A stretch of DNA of 64,000 nt from Streptomyces sp. NBC_01142 (GCF_026341125.1 NZ_JAPEOR010000004.1:124001-188000), one strand, 5' to 3'; counted from the stretch's first letter, positions 21,901 through 29,944 are shown. Notes: generated from the sequence alone by a model not told the origin. Translations and numbers: made by a program.

Positions 21901-24900
21901 AGCACGAACAATGGCTTTCGCGTACCCCGGCAGCAGAGGAAGCAGCAACCACTCTGGCCGGTGCTGGCGCCCTCGGCCTTCCCGGCCTGACCGCCCTGCT
22001 CGCCTTGCAGGCTGCTCTCGCCCCGGGCGCGGACGACGGCAACCAGCGCACACGCCTCGCACAACAACTGGGCCACCACATCCGGTGCGCACAGCTGACC
22101 ATGGCCAAGTTCGTCCTCGGCCAGGCCGGGCGCAGCAACCACGCTCCGCGACTGCGCGAGCTGCACAAGATCGCGTTCCAGGGCGAGTTCATCGCCTTCG
22201 TCCAGCAGACCGAGGACGGCGAGATGGAGCTCGGCCAGTACCTCAAGCACCGCGCTCAGCAGGTTCCCCAGCAACCCGTCGGCACCGAGGACCCCGCCGA
22301 AGAGACGCCCGAGACGGCAGAGGAGGCCACCGCGATGGCTGTGGACCCGGATGACGACAGCCAGATGCCCATATTCGAGTTGCCGCCCGGCGAGGTCCTC
22401 ATGAGCGCTGCGGAGGCCGCGCCGCGCCTGCAGGCCCAGGCGCAGACCCATCTGGCCAGCGGCGCCCCGGGCATCGAGCTGCTCGCCCACATTCACGGGC
22501 GCCCGGTGTACGCGATGGTCACCCTGGATGCCGAATCCGTCCGGTCGCTCTATCTGGGGCTCGCCCTCCCCGATGAAGAAGCGAACGCCCGAACCGTGAG
22601 CATCGGGGCGGATCACCTTGCGCGGGTGACCCCGGAGGTACTGCTTGCGGCGGTGACCGCGTGGATGAACGCGAGCGATGACGGCGACCGCCCGCTGCTG
22701 GACTACGTGCCTTCCGCAGCCGCACAGATGGCTGTGGCTCCGGGGCCGGACCAGGGTCAGCCTGCCCCGGCCGAGGCGGAGCAGCCCGCACCGGCACTCG
22801 CGCCCGCCGCCCCGGCCGCGACGACTGCCGACACCACGACAGCGCCCGCACCGCCTGTGGCCGAAGCGGTCGCACCGCGGAACCCGCCGGGATCCGCCGA
22901 GATGTCTGCTCCCGCTGCCCCGGCGACCGTGGCAGCGCCGGACCCCGGAGTGGAAGCCGCCACTGATGGGGCGGCCACGCCCCTGGCGGAAGAGACCCCC
23001 AAGGCCCCGGGCTCCGGCACCGGGGAGGAACAGGCAGCGGCGCCGATCAGCACAGGTGCCTCCTCGGTCCATGCTGACTCCGCGGCGGGCCCCGAGGGAA
23101 CCCAGGGGCAGTCGCAGGACGGTGCCGAGCAGAGGGAGACCACCCCTGCGGCTACGGAACAGCCCCCGCCCGCCCTGGCCGACCCTGTCGCCCAGCTCAC
23201 GGCGTTGGCTCGCTCCGCCCTCACCGACCTCGGCGTCACCCTGGAGGCAACGGGGGTCCTCACCGCCGACCACACCGTCGTGATCACCCTGGAGACCAGC
23301 GGCAACGCCGAGCAGGACCGCGAAGTAGCGGACAACCTCCGCCCCGCCCTGCATGAGGCGATCCGTCAGCACCCGGAGCAGGGACTGGCCGCCTACCGCG
23401 TCGACTTCCAGCACACCCCCCAGGTAGGCCAGGGCGCGCTGCAGGACGCCACCGGATCGACAGCGGCTCCAGTGCCGCGCGAGCGACTGATCGCCGCCAA
23501 CAACGCAGCCGCGAAGATTTTCACCGATCGGCTGCAGAGCGACCCGAACGCCCAACTGGCACGCACCTACCTGACCGAGGAGCGGCAGCTTCCCCCCGAA
23601 GTACAGCAGGAATGGGGCCTGGGCTACGCGCCCTCCGACCCTCGTGCAGGCCGCTGGGACCCTCTCGTGCGCGCGCTTCGGGACCAGGGCTTCACGGATG
23701 AGGAACTCCTGCAGGCGGGCCTTGCCACACGGAGTCGGCGCGACACTCTCATCGACCCCTTCCGCGACCGCATCATGTTCGCGATCCACGACGAGCACGG
23801 GGACATCGTCGGCTTCAGCGGGCGGCGCATCGATCGGCCCGGCGAGACCGAGGCACAGGCCAAGGAGCGCGGGGGACCGAAGTACTTCAACACCTCGAAC
23901 GACGCGGCCCTGTTCAGCAAGGGCGACATGGTCTTCGGGCTTCACCACCCCGCCCAGGCGCAGGCCCTGGCCAGCAGCAGTGGGCCGCGGGTCAGCGTCG
24001 AGGGCTATCTCGACGCGGTTGCTGTCGCGCGAGCCACCGCCGCCGTGCCGCTCGAACAGCGGCCGGTGGTCGGCGCCCCGATGGGCACCGCCTTCACCGA
24101 GCGCCAGCTCACCGTCCTGCGTGGCCTTGACACCGACAATCCGCGCTCCCACATCGTGTTCCTGGACGCGGACGACAGCGGCCGCAAGGTCCTGCTCGAC
24201 AAGTGGGACCTGCTGCTGCAGGCCGCCGGCGAGACGACGGTGACCAGTGCCCCGGATGCCAAGGACGCGGCGAAGCTGTGGGAGGAGGGCATCAACGCCG
24301 ACGGTGACGGCGCCAGTCCCGTGCTGCGCGTCCTGGAACAGCGTCAGCCGCTCCTCAACGCCGCCGTCGAGGCGGTTTTGATGAAGAACGCCGATGAAGG
24401 CGAACGCGTCAACCACGCCTTCGACTCCGCCAAGTTCTTCCCGCGCACTCGGGCCATTGCCGCCCAGGCCGCGCGCTACATCCACCAGACGATGCAGACG
24501 CAGGCCCCCGGCGACACGGCCGCGCTGGAGCAGGCCGCGCTCGACTGGGCGAAGCGGCTCGACCAGGAGTGGAGCATCCCCGGGCACATGACCGCCACCG
24601 CCGTGCTGCTCGGGCCGGGCAAGCACCATGAGGACTACGAGAACGAGGTCTACGAGCAAGCCCTGGACCTGCTCGCCGCCGACCCCGAGGGGTACTTCGC
24701 GAACGACTCCCACGTCCGCAGCCGCCAATCCGCCACCGAGCCAGCTCCCGCGACAGCACCGGCATCCCCCGACGGCACAGGACCCGCCGCCGCCCGGCCC
24801 GGGCAGTGGCCCGCCGGGACACGCGCGAGCGGCCCCGTGACCTCCACCAGCGCTCCGACAGACGAACCGGACCCCGCCCGCGACGAGCTGGTGCTGAGCA

Positions 24901-26864
24901 TGGTCCTGCCCTCACCCGTCGACGGAAAGCCGGTCGAGCACACCGACCGCACCACCGCCGCGTACACCCTGCACACCGCCGTGCACGAACGCCTGGGCCA
25001 GCACACCACCGAGAACCCCGAACCCAACCGGCTGCCCCAGCCCCTGAAGCTGGGCACCATCTACGGCGTCGATCTGAGCACGTCCGGCGACGACCAGACC
25101 AACGAAGACCCCACCGTCGTGGTGTGGTTGGGCCCCTCCCGGACCGACTCACTGCGCATGTCCTACAGCCGCCTCGTCGAGATGACCGGCCCCGAACTGC
25201 TCGCCGCGGTCGAGTGGCGCGCCGCCCAGGCCGCCGGACTGCTCGGCGCCCCTCTGAGCCAGACCTGGCGGGATGCGGTGCGCAGCATCCTCCCGCCGCA
25301 GTTCCCCGCCCAGCCGACCCCCGCCCAGCTCGCCGACCTCCTCGACACGATCGCCCAGGGCCCCGACGGGAGCGCGGAACGGACCCGGCACCGCGCCGAG
25401 CAGGCTCTTGCCCTGTACACCGCCGGCCACCCCGACCTGGCCCTCAACGTCCTCGCAGCCGACGACCACATCTGGGTCCTGCGCAACGACGGCTCCTGGA
25501 TCCAGGAAGAGGCCATCGGCACCGAGCTGAGCTGGGAGGAACTCGACAACGGATTCAGCCAGGAGTCAGCCGAGCTCGACGACATCGCCCAGGCCGCCGC
25601 CGCCCAGCCACCCGGCGATCCGGCGCCGATGCCGGCCGACCTCACCGTCGCCCACCACAGCGCACACGAAGCCCTCGCCGCGCTCCGCCCATACTCCATC
25701 GGCCTGCCCAACACCCGCTACGAGAAGATCACCGACCTCGTGGCCCAGATGGACGCAAGCGAGCCCGCCCTGCGCCGACTACACGGCCCAGACGGCGAGC
25801 AGCTGATGAACCGGGCCAAGACGTCCTTCATCCGGATCCTCGAAGGACTGGCGACCGTCGCCTCCAAGATCCGGCTCACCGGCCTGAACGCCCGTCTGGA
25901 ACGCACCGTCGCCCGCCTGCGCGGCCAGGACCCGGACACCCCGCCCGCCCCCCGTGCGGTGCGCACCGACCGGCGCATGCAGGACCTCGCCCATATCGAG
26001 CGCGACCTCGAGCGCCGCATGGCCGCCCCCACCACCACGCTCGCCGAGCGCGGTGAACTCCAAGAACAGTGGATCATCAACCGGGCACGCTGGCGGGCCC
26101 GCTACGAACAACTCCACGGCCAGCCCCCGGGCGCGGACTTCCTGCCCGACAACGGCCTGGTCGCCGGCGCCCCGCCCGTCCCGAACCTGATCGCCGCGCA
26201 CGACCTTCTGGCGGAGCGCCTGTCCGCCCGGGTCGTCGAACTGCGGGACACCGACCCACACACCGGAGAGGAGTCCAATCCCTACGAGCCCACCGCCGAC
26301 CTCCTCAACGGCGTGGCCTGGGCCTACCAGCAGCGCCTGATCGGGATCGTCCCGACCGGAGAGGACCCGCAAGGACCCATCCCCGCCGCCCAGTTGCGGC
26401 AGGCTGCACTGACCGTCACCTCCCACCAGAACGCTTCCCCGCTCACGCTCCGGCGCGCCATGAGCGTCACCGCCGAGCGGGCCGACCGCCTCCTTCACCG
26501 CCTGGAGGAACAGCAGATCCTCGGCCCCTACCGGGCCGATGCGCCTCGGACGGTGCTGGCACGGCCCGCCGACATCGACTCCCTGCTCGCCCGTCCCGCC
26601 ACCCCACCCGCTTTGCGCAAACCGGTCGCCGAACCGGCGCCCGCCCCAGCCGCGGACCCTGCCGAACTCGATGAGGACCGGATCCGCAAGATGGTCAGCA
26701 AGATCCTCGCCGACCAGCAGAAACGCAGCGAGCCCCGGAGCGGGGCCGAGCAGGCAGAACGGACAGCGCCCGCACCCCGCGCCCGCAAGAGCGCACACAG
26801 GGAAGCCGAGGCCAACGCCCTCGCCGCCAGCCAGACCACCCCGCTCGCACCCAGCCAGCCTTGA
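15990..26864 (+). CDS. Giant DnaG/TOPRIM primase-like protein with Trp-motif repeats and an FtsK-gamma-like winged helix
   Basis: Encodes 3,624 residues from a TTG start; GAGGTG at 15979-15984 is the ribosome binding site. Residues 19-527 are six repeats of about 85 residues (separate entry). A long Ala/Pro/Glu-rich stretch contains two related winged-helix-like units at about 19560-19800 and 19977-20175 (each with ARGxIS and an L-SExG ending). At about residue 2500 a DnaG RNAP-like core begins: it has RTYLTEERQL, GLGYAP, FRDRIMFAI and GPKYFN. The TOPRIM follows, with VEGYLDAVAV near 24000 and FLDADDSG near 24160, so the catalytic Glu and the DxD pair are kept. No CHC2 zinc-binding module is visible. 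Residues 3468-3524 resemble the FtsK/SpoIIIE gamma winged helix (QQILGPYRADAPRTVL). The gene ends 12 bases before the next start. It probably makes primers for the mobile element; substrate and partners are unknown. Confidence 0.85.
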   Translation: MATAPEEFPIPTRSTDAGWDEEDAPSALDAVGEGWTHEADAPRVLTPAPGWVTEEEPPSGLVTPDEAPGWSAVDDVPRVLAPEQHAGEADGPAAPSSGGGAWGDEDAPSALGPGAEGWASHQDAPRVLDPSAAEPTSRLAPGTGWATEEPPSGLAVPDEAPGWSAGDDVPRVLAPEQGAGEASGPPVITNADGGWSEEDAPSALGAVAQGWGNDEDAPRVLDMSAAESSPTAPGSGWTASEEPPSGLTPVDAGPGWSTADDVPRVLAPGQDGGETDERAVPTNEADAWGEEDAPSALGTVAEGWGSDEDAPRVLDASAAEPVSATAPDSVWEQESPSGLAVPASAPGWSAADEVPRVLLPEQRAGEAGSAALTSSADGAWGEEDAPSAFDAVAAGWASEEDAPRALAPDSGWAEEEPPSGLADPDPVAGWSAADDVPRVLAPERDAGEAGGAALTGSADDAWWDEDAPSALGAVAEGWASDQNAPRVLTPDSGWAEEEEPPSGLTVPDPVAGWSAADDAPRVLAPEQRPPGGSRRTNLPGQDMPADARTTAQTNDRAATGAPRTGARSPRSTDSQAGDADARGDPDAPALHPAGSAASDSTSERENLARRPAPPARATANSPAPADASAERPDAETQPETGQGGDTDSSTTEDETRTYDTYEEVVTPNGSGYVVAQSPDGVLVNEGGTYELYPTGRLSRPGEARPPEPVDLARQERRAQDLAAAMSPEGMALHGHDARLARLNLDEGHGEVIDSAGEVIGWIRRRGRTWYGQDARGGTRSSTSWAEDSKGGPLRAAELMASFVVLGTTSDTMPGGQAFRHIRPEEVTSPIFYSMLSEAQTRELRSLAEEWKTVADPDLRTAAEQWSQEVSTAQMRRLATAVDEVAAHTDTTTPQGRRRQGVLQRLAANVRSQAHAAEGAFSTLPPPGEPDPWARSYRPQETQQAAAAPTSAPKETPAQPDTALQMPADLPATVTADEPSEDVADAPQPESTVAPQTIPGVPVASSTPESGRPSPAPMPSRTAPPPLDPSAAPASTATSAPTAPEAASEGARPAPILPGAPAPSGPAAATAETGEETAAPATDFEARGRARLAQIAAAGEVLGIDPSAGESFEGYAGRFDGDYDITLPNGRYCYRTPGFTRKKYSVRYIPDPTSTTNSKQIGTVSRERDIMPMVRRHAARHADQRDPLAVELNEHEQKALDDVARGIISRSLGEWYRHNPQGRGNAPTYDWTTHALWTLSALGLIHVPPVDPDRPKDRFARLSELGERRHAAPRGEPTADTRQPGVQEQTAMFAEPVSAATPELDDQAAAAAESAPSTGETEAALPRFSGERHQALAEIARGTISVVDGVFMLTNPRRPTRQAPSQRHFRTVLDEGLAQDAGGQVRLSERGFNWCTHHNLTLPAVPRDTETVDQAPLPPIDYATLAVLPVPEASGGTPLPPAPAPLPAAWHRRGGGRSEESVEATYAMAAEAAERAARSTARDVADVAAGPDHAYWTYQYPLAQYDENAATALETLADPATHGYATRAVLNLRAALEEAGKEATDHYVQNVRSPQWKTTQGVQADDVHRGRVTGIVVTYLLAVREHAKAYGLDADTIVNVLEDATGWTGELRQLGNAAVKYPQLPAAENVAEAAQYVANALRAYALGQTDTVDTVADRRTTWRTVEPRPVPAASEEPDQQGADVALVEGESLPDSAASPSDHVGPAGAAAGLVPAQVEEGALLDQPAVGPEAPDVEGAGAEATPNTDDGTVVEAGASAPTAADDSTLTQQVAPRDPAQDQAAQAQPEVGEATLEQPTETRTDEGLRKAPLASTPATRSEAGAAQAPPTSITAPSAISPAVPGPVPEDAAPEDGPDTSTLLAETTPAPTGTQEVPGTEPDPTAADAATVAPGDRPGSATPESGIRPPRPSAAVREEGTVATSAQPSEAAAVDPAAPGHTESRDTRLDMDAAEPYPDAATYAAAHEALLTELDQHEQWLSRTPAAEEAATTLAGAGALGLPGLTALLALQAALAPGADDGNQRTRLAQQLGHHIRCAQLTMAKFVLGQAGRSNHAPRLRELHKIAFQGEFIAFVQQTEDGEMELGQYLKHRAQQVPQQPVGTEDPAEETPETAEEATAMAVDPDDDSQMPIFELPPGEVLMSAAEAAPRLQAQAQTHLASGAPGIELLAHIHGRPVYAMVTLDAESVRSLYLGLALPDEEANARTVSIGADHLARVTPEVLLAAVTAWMNASDDGDRPLLDYVPSAAAQMAVAPGPDQGQPAPAEAEQPAPALAPAAPAATTADTTTAPAPPVAEAVAPRNPPGSAEMSAPAAPATVAAPDPGVEAATDGAATPLAEETPKAPGSGTGEEQAAAPISTGASSVHADSAAGPEGTQGQSQDGAEQRETTPAATEQPPPALADPVAQLTALARSALTDLGVTLEATGVLTADHTVVITLETSGNAEQDREVADNLRPALHEAIRQHPEQGLAAYRVDFQHTPQVGQGALQDATGSTAAPVPRERLIAANNAAAKIFTDRLQSDPNAQLARTYLTEERQLPPEVQQEWGLGYAPSDPRAGRWDPLVRALRDQGFTDEELLQAGLATRSRRDTLIDPFRDRIMFAIHDEHGDIVGFSGRRIDRPGETEAQAKERGGPKYFNTSNDAALFSKGDMVFGLHHPAQAQALASSSGPRVSVEGYLDAVAVARATAAVPLEQRPVVGAPMGTAFTERQLTVLRGLDTDNPRSHIVFLDADDSGRKVLLDKWDLLLQAAGETTVTSAPDAKDAAKLWEEGINADGDGASPVLRVLEQRQPLLNAAVEAVLMKNADEGERVNHAFDSAKFFPRTRAIAAQAARYIHQTMQTQAPGDTAALEQAALDWAKRLDQEWSIPGHMTATAVLLGPGKHHEDYENEVYEQALDLLAADPEGYFANDSHVRSRQSATEPAPATAPASPDGTGPAAARPGQWPAGTRASGPVTSTSAPTDEPDPARDELVLSMVLPSPVDGKPVEHTDRTTAAYTLHTAVHERLGQHTTENPEPNRLPQPLKLGTIYGVDLSTSGDDQTNEDPTVVVWLGPSRTDSLRMSYSRLVEMTGPELLAAVEWRAAQAAGLLGAPLSQTWRDAVRSILPPQFPAQPTPAQLADLLDTIAQGPDGSAERTRHRAEQALALYTAGHPDLALNVLAADDHIWVLRNDGSWIQEEAIGTELSWEELDNGFSQESAELDDIAQAAAAQPPGDPAPMPADLTVAHHSAHEALAALRPYSIGLPNTRYEKITDLVAQMDASEPALRRLHGPDGEQLMNRAKTSFIRILEGLATVASKIRLTGLNARLERTVARLRGQDPDTPPAPRAVRTDRRMQDLAHIERDLERRMAAPTTTLAERGELQEQWIINRARWRARYEQLHGQPPGADFLPDNGLVAGAPPVPNLIAAHDLLAERLSARVVELRDTDPHTGEESNPYEPTADLLNGVAWAYQQRLIGIVPTGEDPQGPIPAAQLRQAALTVTSHQNASPLTLRRAMSVTAERADRLLHRLEEQQILGPYRADAPRTVLARPADIDSLLARPATPPALRKPVAEPAPAPAADPAELDEDRIRKMVSKILADQQKRSEPRSGAEQAERTAPAPRARKSAHREAEANALAASQTTPLAPSQP
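16044..17570 (+). repeat. Six 80-92-residue protein repeats holding 24 W-acidic-P-[SR]-x-L motifs
   Basis: Each unit carries four variants in fixed order: W-x-EEDAPSAL, GW-x3-EDAPRVL, GW-x-EEEPPSGL and GWSAADDVPRVL, then APEQ-x-AGEA. Six units give 24 motifs with one Trp each. The DNA copies are diverged but alignable, so the array is an old duplication under protein-level constraint. It looks like a multivalent array of short linear binding motifs rather than a folded domain. Confidence 0.9.
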
Positions 26865-26876
26865 TGTGGAGAGACT

Positions 26877-29177
26877 ATGACGACCCCGATTGGGCCTTCG
26901 GCGTATCCGCAGATGCCCCTCAACGAGAGTCCGGTGGCTGGTGCTCCGCCTTCGGCGTACCCGCAGATGCCCCTCAACGAGAGTCCGGTGGCTGGTGCTC
27001 CGCCTTCGGCGTACCCGCAGATGCCCCTCAACGAGAGTCCGGTGGCTGGTGCTCCGCCTTCGGCGTACCCGCAGATGCCCCTCAACGAGAGTCCGGTGGC
27101 TGGTGCTCCGCCTTCGGCGTACCCGCAGATGCCCCTCAACGAGAGCACTCGGGGTGATATCGCTGAGGCAGAGCTCGTCCGCAGGGCACAGCGCGAGAAC
27201 CAGCGCGGCATGCGCATGGCGCGGGCCTTGGACAACGCGGCCGCTCCCCCCGAGGCGGGCCCCCGCGATCTGGCCGGCATCGATGCCGCGATGAACACCG
27301 CGCAGAACAACGAGGCCTGGTACTGGAGCCACCCCGACTGGCATGCCATCCGCGACATCCGCCAGCAGGTCAACGACGTACTCGCGCGCCTCAACGAGCA
27401 AGCAGAGATCACACCCCAGGCAGCGATTAACGCGGCTAAGATCACCACCTTGGCTGCGAGCCTCATCGCCCGCCACGCGGCCAAGGTCAGCGCCCACCTC
27501 GACGCAGGGGGGCGGCGCGACACACCGGGCGGGCAGGCCATGCGCACCCTGACGCGTGTCGCCGAAGACCACGCGGCCCGCGCCTCCGGTCTCGATTCCG
27601 TGCAGGCCCTGGACACCCCGCGTCTGCTCATCGCCCATGTCTTCAAGCTCAACAAGGAGTTGCGGCGGGCCGAGCCGGACGACCCCGAGCTGGACCTGGG
27701 CGTGGACGGCCCGGACGACCCGGCATTGGAGAGCGCGCTGTCCACCGGTGCGGCTGCCGATCCGGAACTGGCCGAAGCCTCCCAGCTGATGACCGCCCTG
27801 AGCGAGCTGGCCGGCCGTGCCCGCCGTGGCGGACACCGTCTCGCCCTCGACGTGCGCCTGCACGGCATGGTGGAGACCGCCCAGCTCCGCGGTTTTGAAA
27901 TGATCTCCGGGATCGCGCAGGCCGTGATGCGGCGCTACGACAACCAGGGCCGGGGCACCGACGGCCGCCGCAACATCGCTGCCATGATCTTCCACTACGC
28001 CGAGCAGCGCCTGGAACGCATGCGCGGAACGCTCGGCGCAGAGGAACAGCGCGACTTCGGCCACTACGAGACCGACCCTCCCGAGCGGTACATGGACGCG
28101 CTCTTCGAGGAGTCACGCACCGTCGGCCAGGAACTGCGCGCCAAGAACATCACGCCCCAGGAACGCACAGACCTGCAGATCCGCTTCCTCCTGGCCCAGA
28201 AGGAGATCGCCGCCGCCGGAGCCGATGGCGTCCAGGAGTGGGGCACTCAGGCTACGTTCCCGCCCAATGAATTCGTCGCCGGGATGCGCGCCGACAATCC
28301 GGTGGAAACCCGCCTCGCCCTCGTCGACGCGCTGCGCCGACGGGTGGAGAACAACCCCTTCCACCGTGACGCGCAGTTCCTCAACAAGGTCGCCGACCGG
28401 TTCGCTCAGGAGATCGCCGGGCCGCCCGAGCTCACCGCCCAGGCCCTGGAGGCCGAACTCAGCGCCGAGCAGGTCCGCGCGGTGGCCGCGCACGTGGTCG
28501 AGCAGGGCACGGTCGCCTCACCGCTCGTGCTGAGCGAGACGGACGAGCTGAACCTCACCCACGCGCAGGCGGAGCGGGCCCTGGCCGTGCTTCAGACCCT
28601 CAGCGTGGTCGGCCCGCCCAACGGCCTCAAGCCGCGCGAAACCCTCACCGTCTCCCGCAAGGAGCTGCCCGCCCAACTGGAGTTGCTCGAGCAGCGCCTG
28701 CCGAACCTGCTCGAAATACAGAAGGGCGCCGCAGCCGTGGCGGCATCCTCGGCTCCCCCGGCCCCGGTGGCGGAGCCGGAAGCCGCCCCCACGGCCGAAG
28801 CCTCCGCCCCCGCCGAGCCCGAGCCGACGCAGGCACCGGCCGCACCCGCGCCGCCCGCCCCCGCCGTCCCGGCCCCGGCGGCCGATGCGCCGGAGCTTCC
28901 GCGCCGGGACCGCTCCGCCGACCGCCGCCACCCGGGCAACCTGGGCACCCGCCCGACACCCGCTGCTGAGGCCCCAACCGATCAGGACCTCGCCCAGCTG
29001 TTTGAAGGCCAGGAGGACCGGGTCAAGGAAGTGAGCCAAAAGCTGATCGCCGGCACGGAAGCCCGGGCCGCCCATCCGGCACCCGCCGAGAACGCGCCCG
29101 CCAAGACCACCAACGTGGACGAGGCACAGCACAACGCCCAGCAGAACCAGCAGACCGTCGGCGGCGGCGTGCGCTGA
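26877..29177 (+). CDS. Protein with N-terminal YPQMP repeats and an FtsK-gamma-like winged helix
   Basis: Encodes 766 residues; ATG at 26877 is preceded by GGAGAG, 12 bases after the primase stop. Residues 7-90 are five copies of an 18-residue repeat (PSAYPQMPLNESPVAGAP), the last one partial, encoded by a perfect 54-bp DNA repeat. The middle (residues 90-520) is mostly helical and unrecognised. Residues about 529-591 resemble the FtsK/SpoIIIE gamma winged helix: an ASPL start, a recognition-helix-like stretch, and the ending VVGPPNGLKPRETL. That ending parallels the one in the primase-like protein. The C-terminus is Ala/Pro-rich with a basic patch (RRDRSADRRHPGN). It is probably cotranscribed with the two giant genes. 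A sequence-specific DNA-binding accessory factor is a reasonable inference; no enzyme motif is visible. Confidence 0.8.
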   Translation: MTTPIGPSAYPQMPLNESPVAGAPPSAYPQMPLNESPVAGAPPSAYPQMPLNESPVAGAPPSAYPQMPLNESPVAGAPPSAYPQMPLNESTRGDIAEAELVRRAQRENQRGMRMARALDNAAAPPEAGPRDLAGIDAAMNTAQNNEAWYWSHPDWHAIRDIRQQVNDVLARLNEQAEITPQAAINAAKITTLAASLIARHAAKVSAHLDAGGRRDTPGGQAMRTLTRVAEDHAARASGLDSVQALDTPRLLIAHVFKLNKELRRAEPDDPELDLGVDGPDDPALESALSTGAAADPELAEASQLMTALSELAGRARRGGHRLALDVRLHGMVETAQLRGFEMISGIAQAVMRRYDNQGRGTDGRRNIAAMIFHYAEQRLERMRGTLGAEEQRDFGHYETDPPERYMDALFEESRTVGQELRAKNITPQERTDLQIRFLLAQKEIAAAGADGVQEWGTQATFPPNEFVAGMRADNPVETRLALVDALRRRVENNPFHRDAQFLNKVADRFAQEIAGPPELTAQALEAELSAEQVRAVAAHVVEQGTVASPLVLSETDELNLTHAQAERALAVLQTLSVVGPPNGLKPRETLTVSRKELPAQLELLEQRLPNLLEIQKGAAAVAASSAPPAPVAEPEAAPTAEASAPAEPEPTQAPAAPAPPAPAVPAPAADAPELPRRDRSADRRHPGNLGTRPTPAAEAPTDQDLAQLFEGQEDRVKEVSQKLIAGTEARAAHPAPAENAPAKTTNVDEAQHNAQQNQQTVGGGVR
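26895..27145 (+). repeat. 54-bp tandem repeat, 4.6 copies
   Basis: Units begin at 26895, 26949, 27003, 27057 and 27111; the last stops after 35 bases. The only difference seen is TAT versus TAC in the first unit. The length is a multiple of 3, so copy changes keep frame. The near-perfect identity points to recent expansion. Confidence 0.95.
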
Positions 29178-29215
29178 CCACCACCCACACATCCCCACGC
29201 GAAAGGACGCGCCCA

Positions 29216-29428
29216 ATGGAAGACGCACGGCTCGAGGAGTTCCAGCGGAAGACGAGGCTGCGCGAGCAGGAAGAAGAAGGTCGCCGCACGAGGAAGGTCG
29301 CCGCAGACCTTCGGCTGCAGCAGCAAGAACGCCAAGCCCACGACGAAGCGCGCCTGGCCGAGATGCCTCCCGCGGAGGAGCAGCACTACGCGCAGCTGCC
29401 TCGGCACTCCTACACCGGCATCCGCTGA
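29216..29428 (+). CDS. Small charged coiled-coil-like protein
   Basis: Encodes 70 residues; ATG at 29216 follows GAAAGGA at 29201-29207. Residues 1-48 are rich in Arg, Glu and Gln in a heptad-like helical pattern (EEFQRKTRLREQEEEG, QQQERQAHDEARL), and the tail is HSYTGIR. No family recognised. It lies 38 bases after the preceding stop and ends the plus-strand cassette, so it is likely cotranscribed with the primase-like gene and its partner. Confidence 0.65.
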   Translation: MEDARLEEFQRKTRLREQEEEGRRTRKVAADLRLQQQERQAHDEARLAEMPPAEEQHYAQLPRHSYTGIR

Positions 29429-29493
29429 CCGAGGGCGGTCGGGCCGGTGCCGTGCGGCCCAGGCCCTGCCGCCCTCGGTCCGTGTACGTCCGA

Positions 29494-29811
29494 TCAGGCG
29501 CGGCCTTGCGCCCCCACCCAGCGGGCGATGCCCTCGTAGGCATCCAGAAGCCGCGCGTCGTGCGGGCCGAGCTGCTCGGCCAGCTCCTTGACGAGCTCGT
29601 CGTAGAGCGCGATCGCCGCGCGGGGGTTGCCGTGCTTCCCCATCAGGTCAGCCAGCGCCATCCACTGATCGATGACATCCGGGTGACTGGTGGACTCGTG
29701 CTGCGACAGCAGATCCACTCCAATAAGCAGCTGCGCGAGGTCATCCGGTACGAACACGACCGCGTTGGCGACCTGAACCGGCCCGTGGCCGACCTCCTGG
29801 CCCCGGATCAC
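29494..29811 (-). CDS. Small TPR-like protein or remnant
   Basis: Encodes up to 105 residues from GTG 29811; no good ribosome binding site is present, so the start is uncertain. The C-terminal half (GNPRAAIALYDELVKELAEQ, then LGPHDARLLDAYEGIARWVG) reads like one or two degenerate tetratricopeptide units of the kind found in long actinobacterial TPR regulators. It could be the surviving tail of a larger gene. It converges with the plus-strand cassette. Confidence 0.45.
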   Translation of the reverse strand: MIRGQEVGHGPVQVANAVVFVPDDLAQLLIGVDLLSQHESTSHPDVIDQWMALADLMGKHGNPRAAIALYDELVKELAEQLGPHDARLLDAYEGIARWVGAQGRA

Positions 29812-29872
29812 ACCCGCCGCCTGGACGAGGCCTTCCAGATGGCCGGCTGAACTCCCGCGTGTCCAGGCCGCG

Positions 29873-29930
29873 CCTGAAACGCCGGTGAGGCCCGACCAGA
29901 CGTCTGGTCGGGCCTCACCGGCGTTTCAGG
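29873..29930 (-). terminator. Perfect 58-bp palindrome without a loop
   Basis: Two 29-base arms are exact reverse complements, meeting at AGAC/GTCT (29898-29905) with no spacer. The palindrome begins 15 bases downstream of the minus-strand gene ending at 29945. It would fold into a very stable hairpin in either RNA, so a bidirectional terminator is the simplest reading; it could also extrude as a cruciform. Confidence 0.75.
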
Positions 29931-29944
29931 GGACGCGCCGGCCG

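Noticed and set aside
21711..24728. Minus-strand open frame of about 1,000 codons opposite the primase core
   Set aside because: Shadow of the gene encoding the conserved DnaG/TOPRIM motifs.
26895..27145. 54-bp repeat as a CRISPR array or plasmid iteron origin
   Set aside because: There are no unique spacers, and the repeats are contiguous, in frame and inside a well-placed gene. An iteron role cannot be excluded, but nothing supports it.
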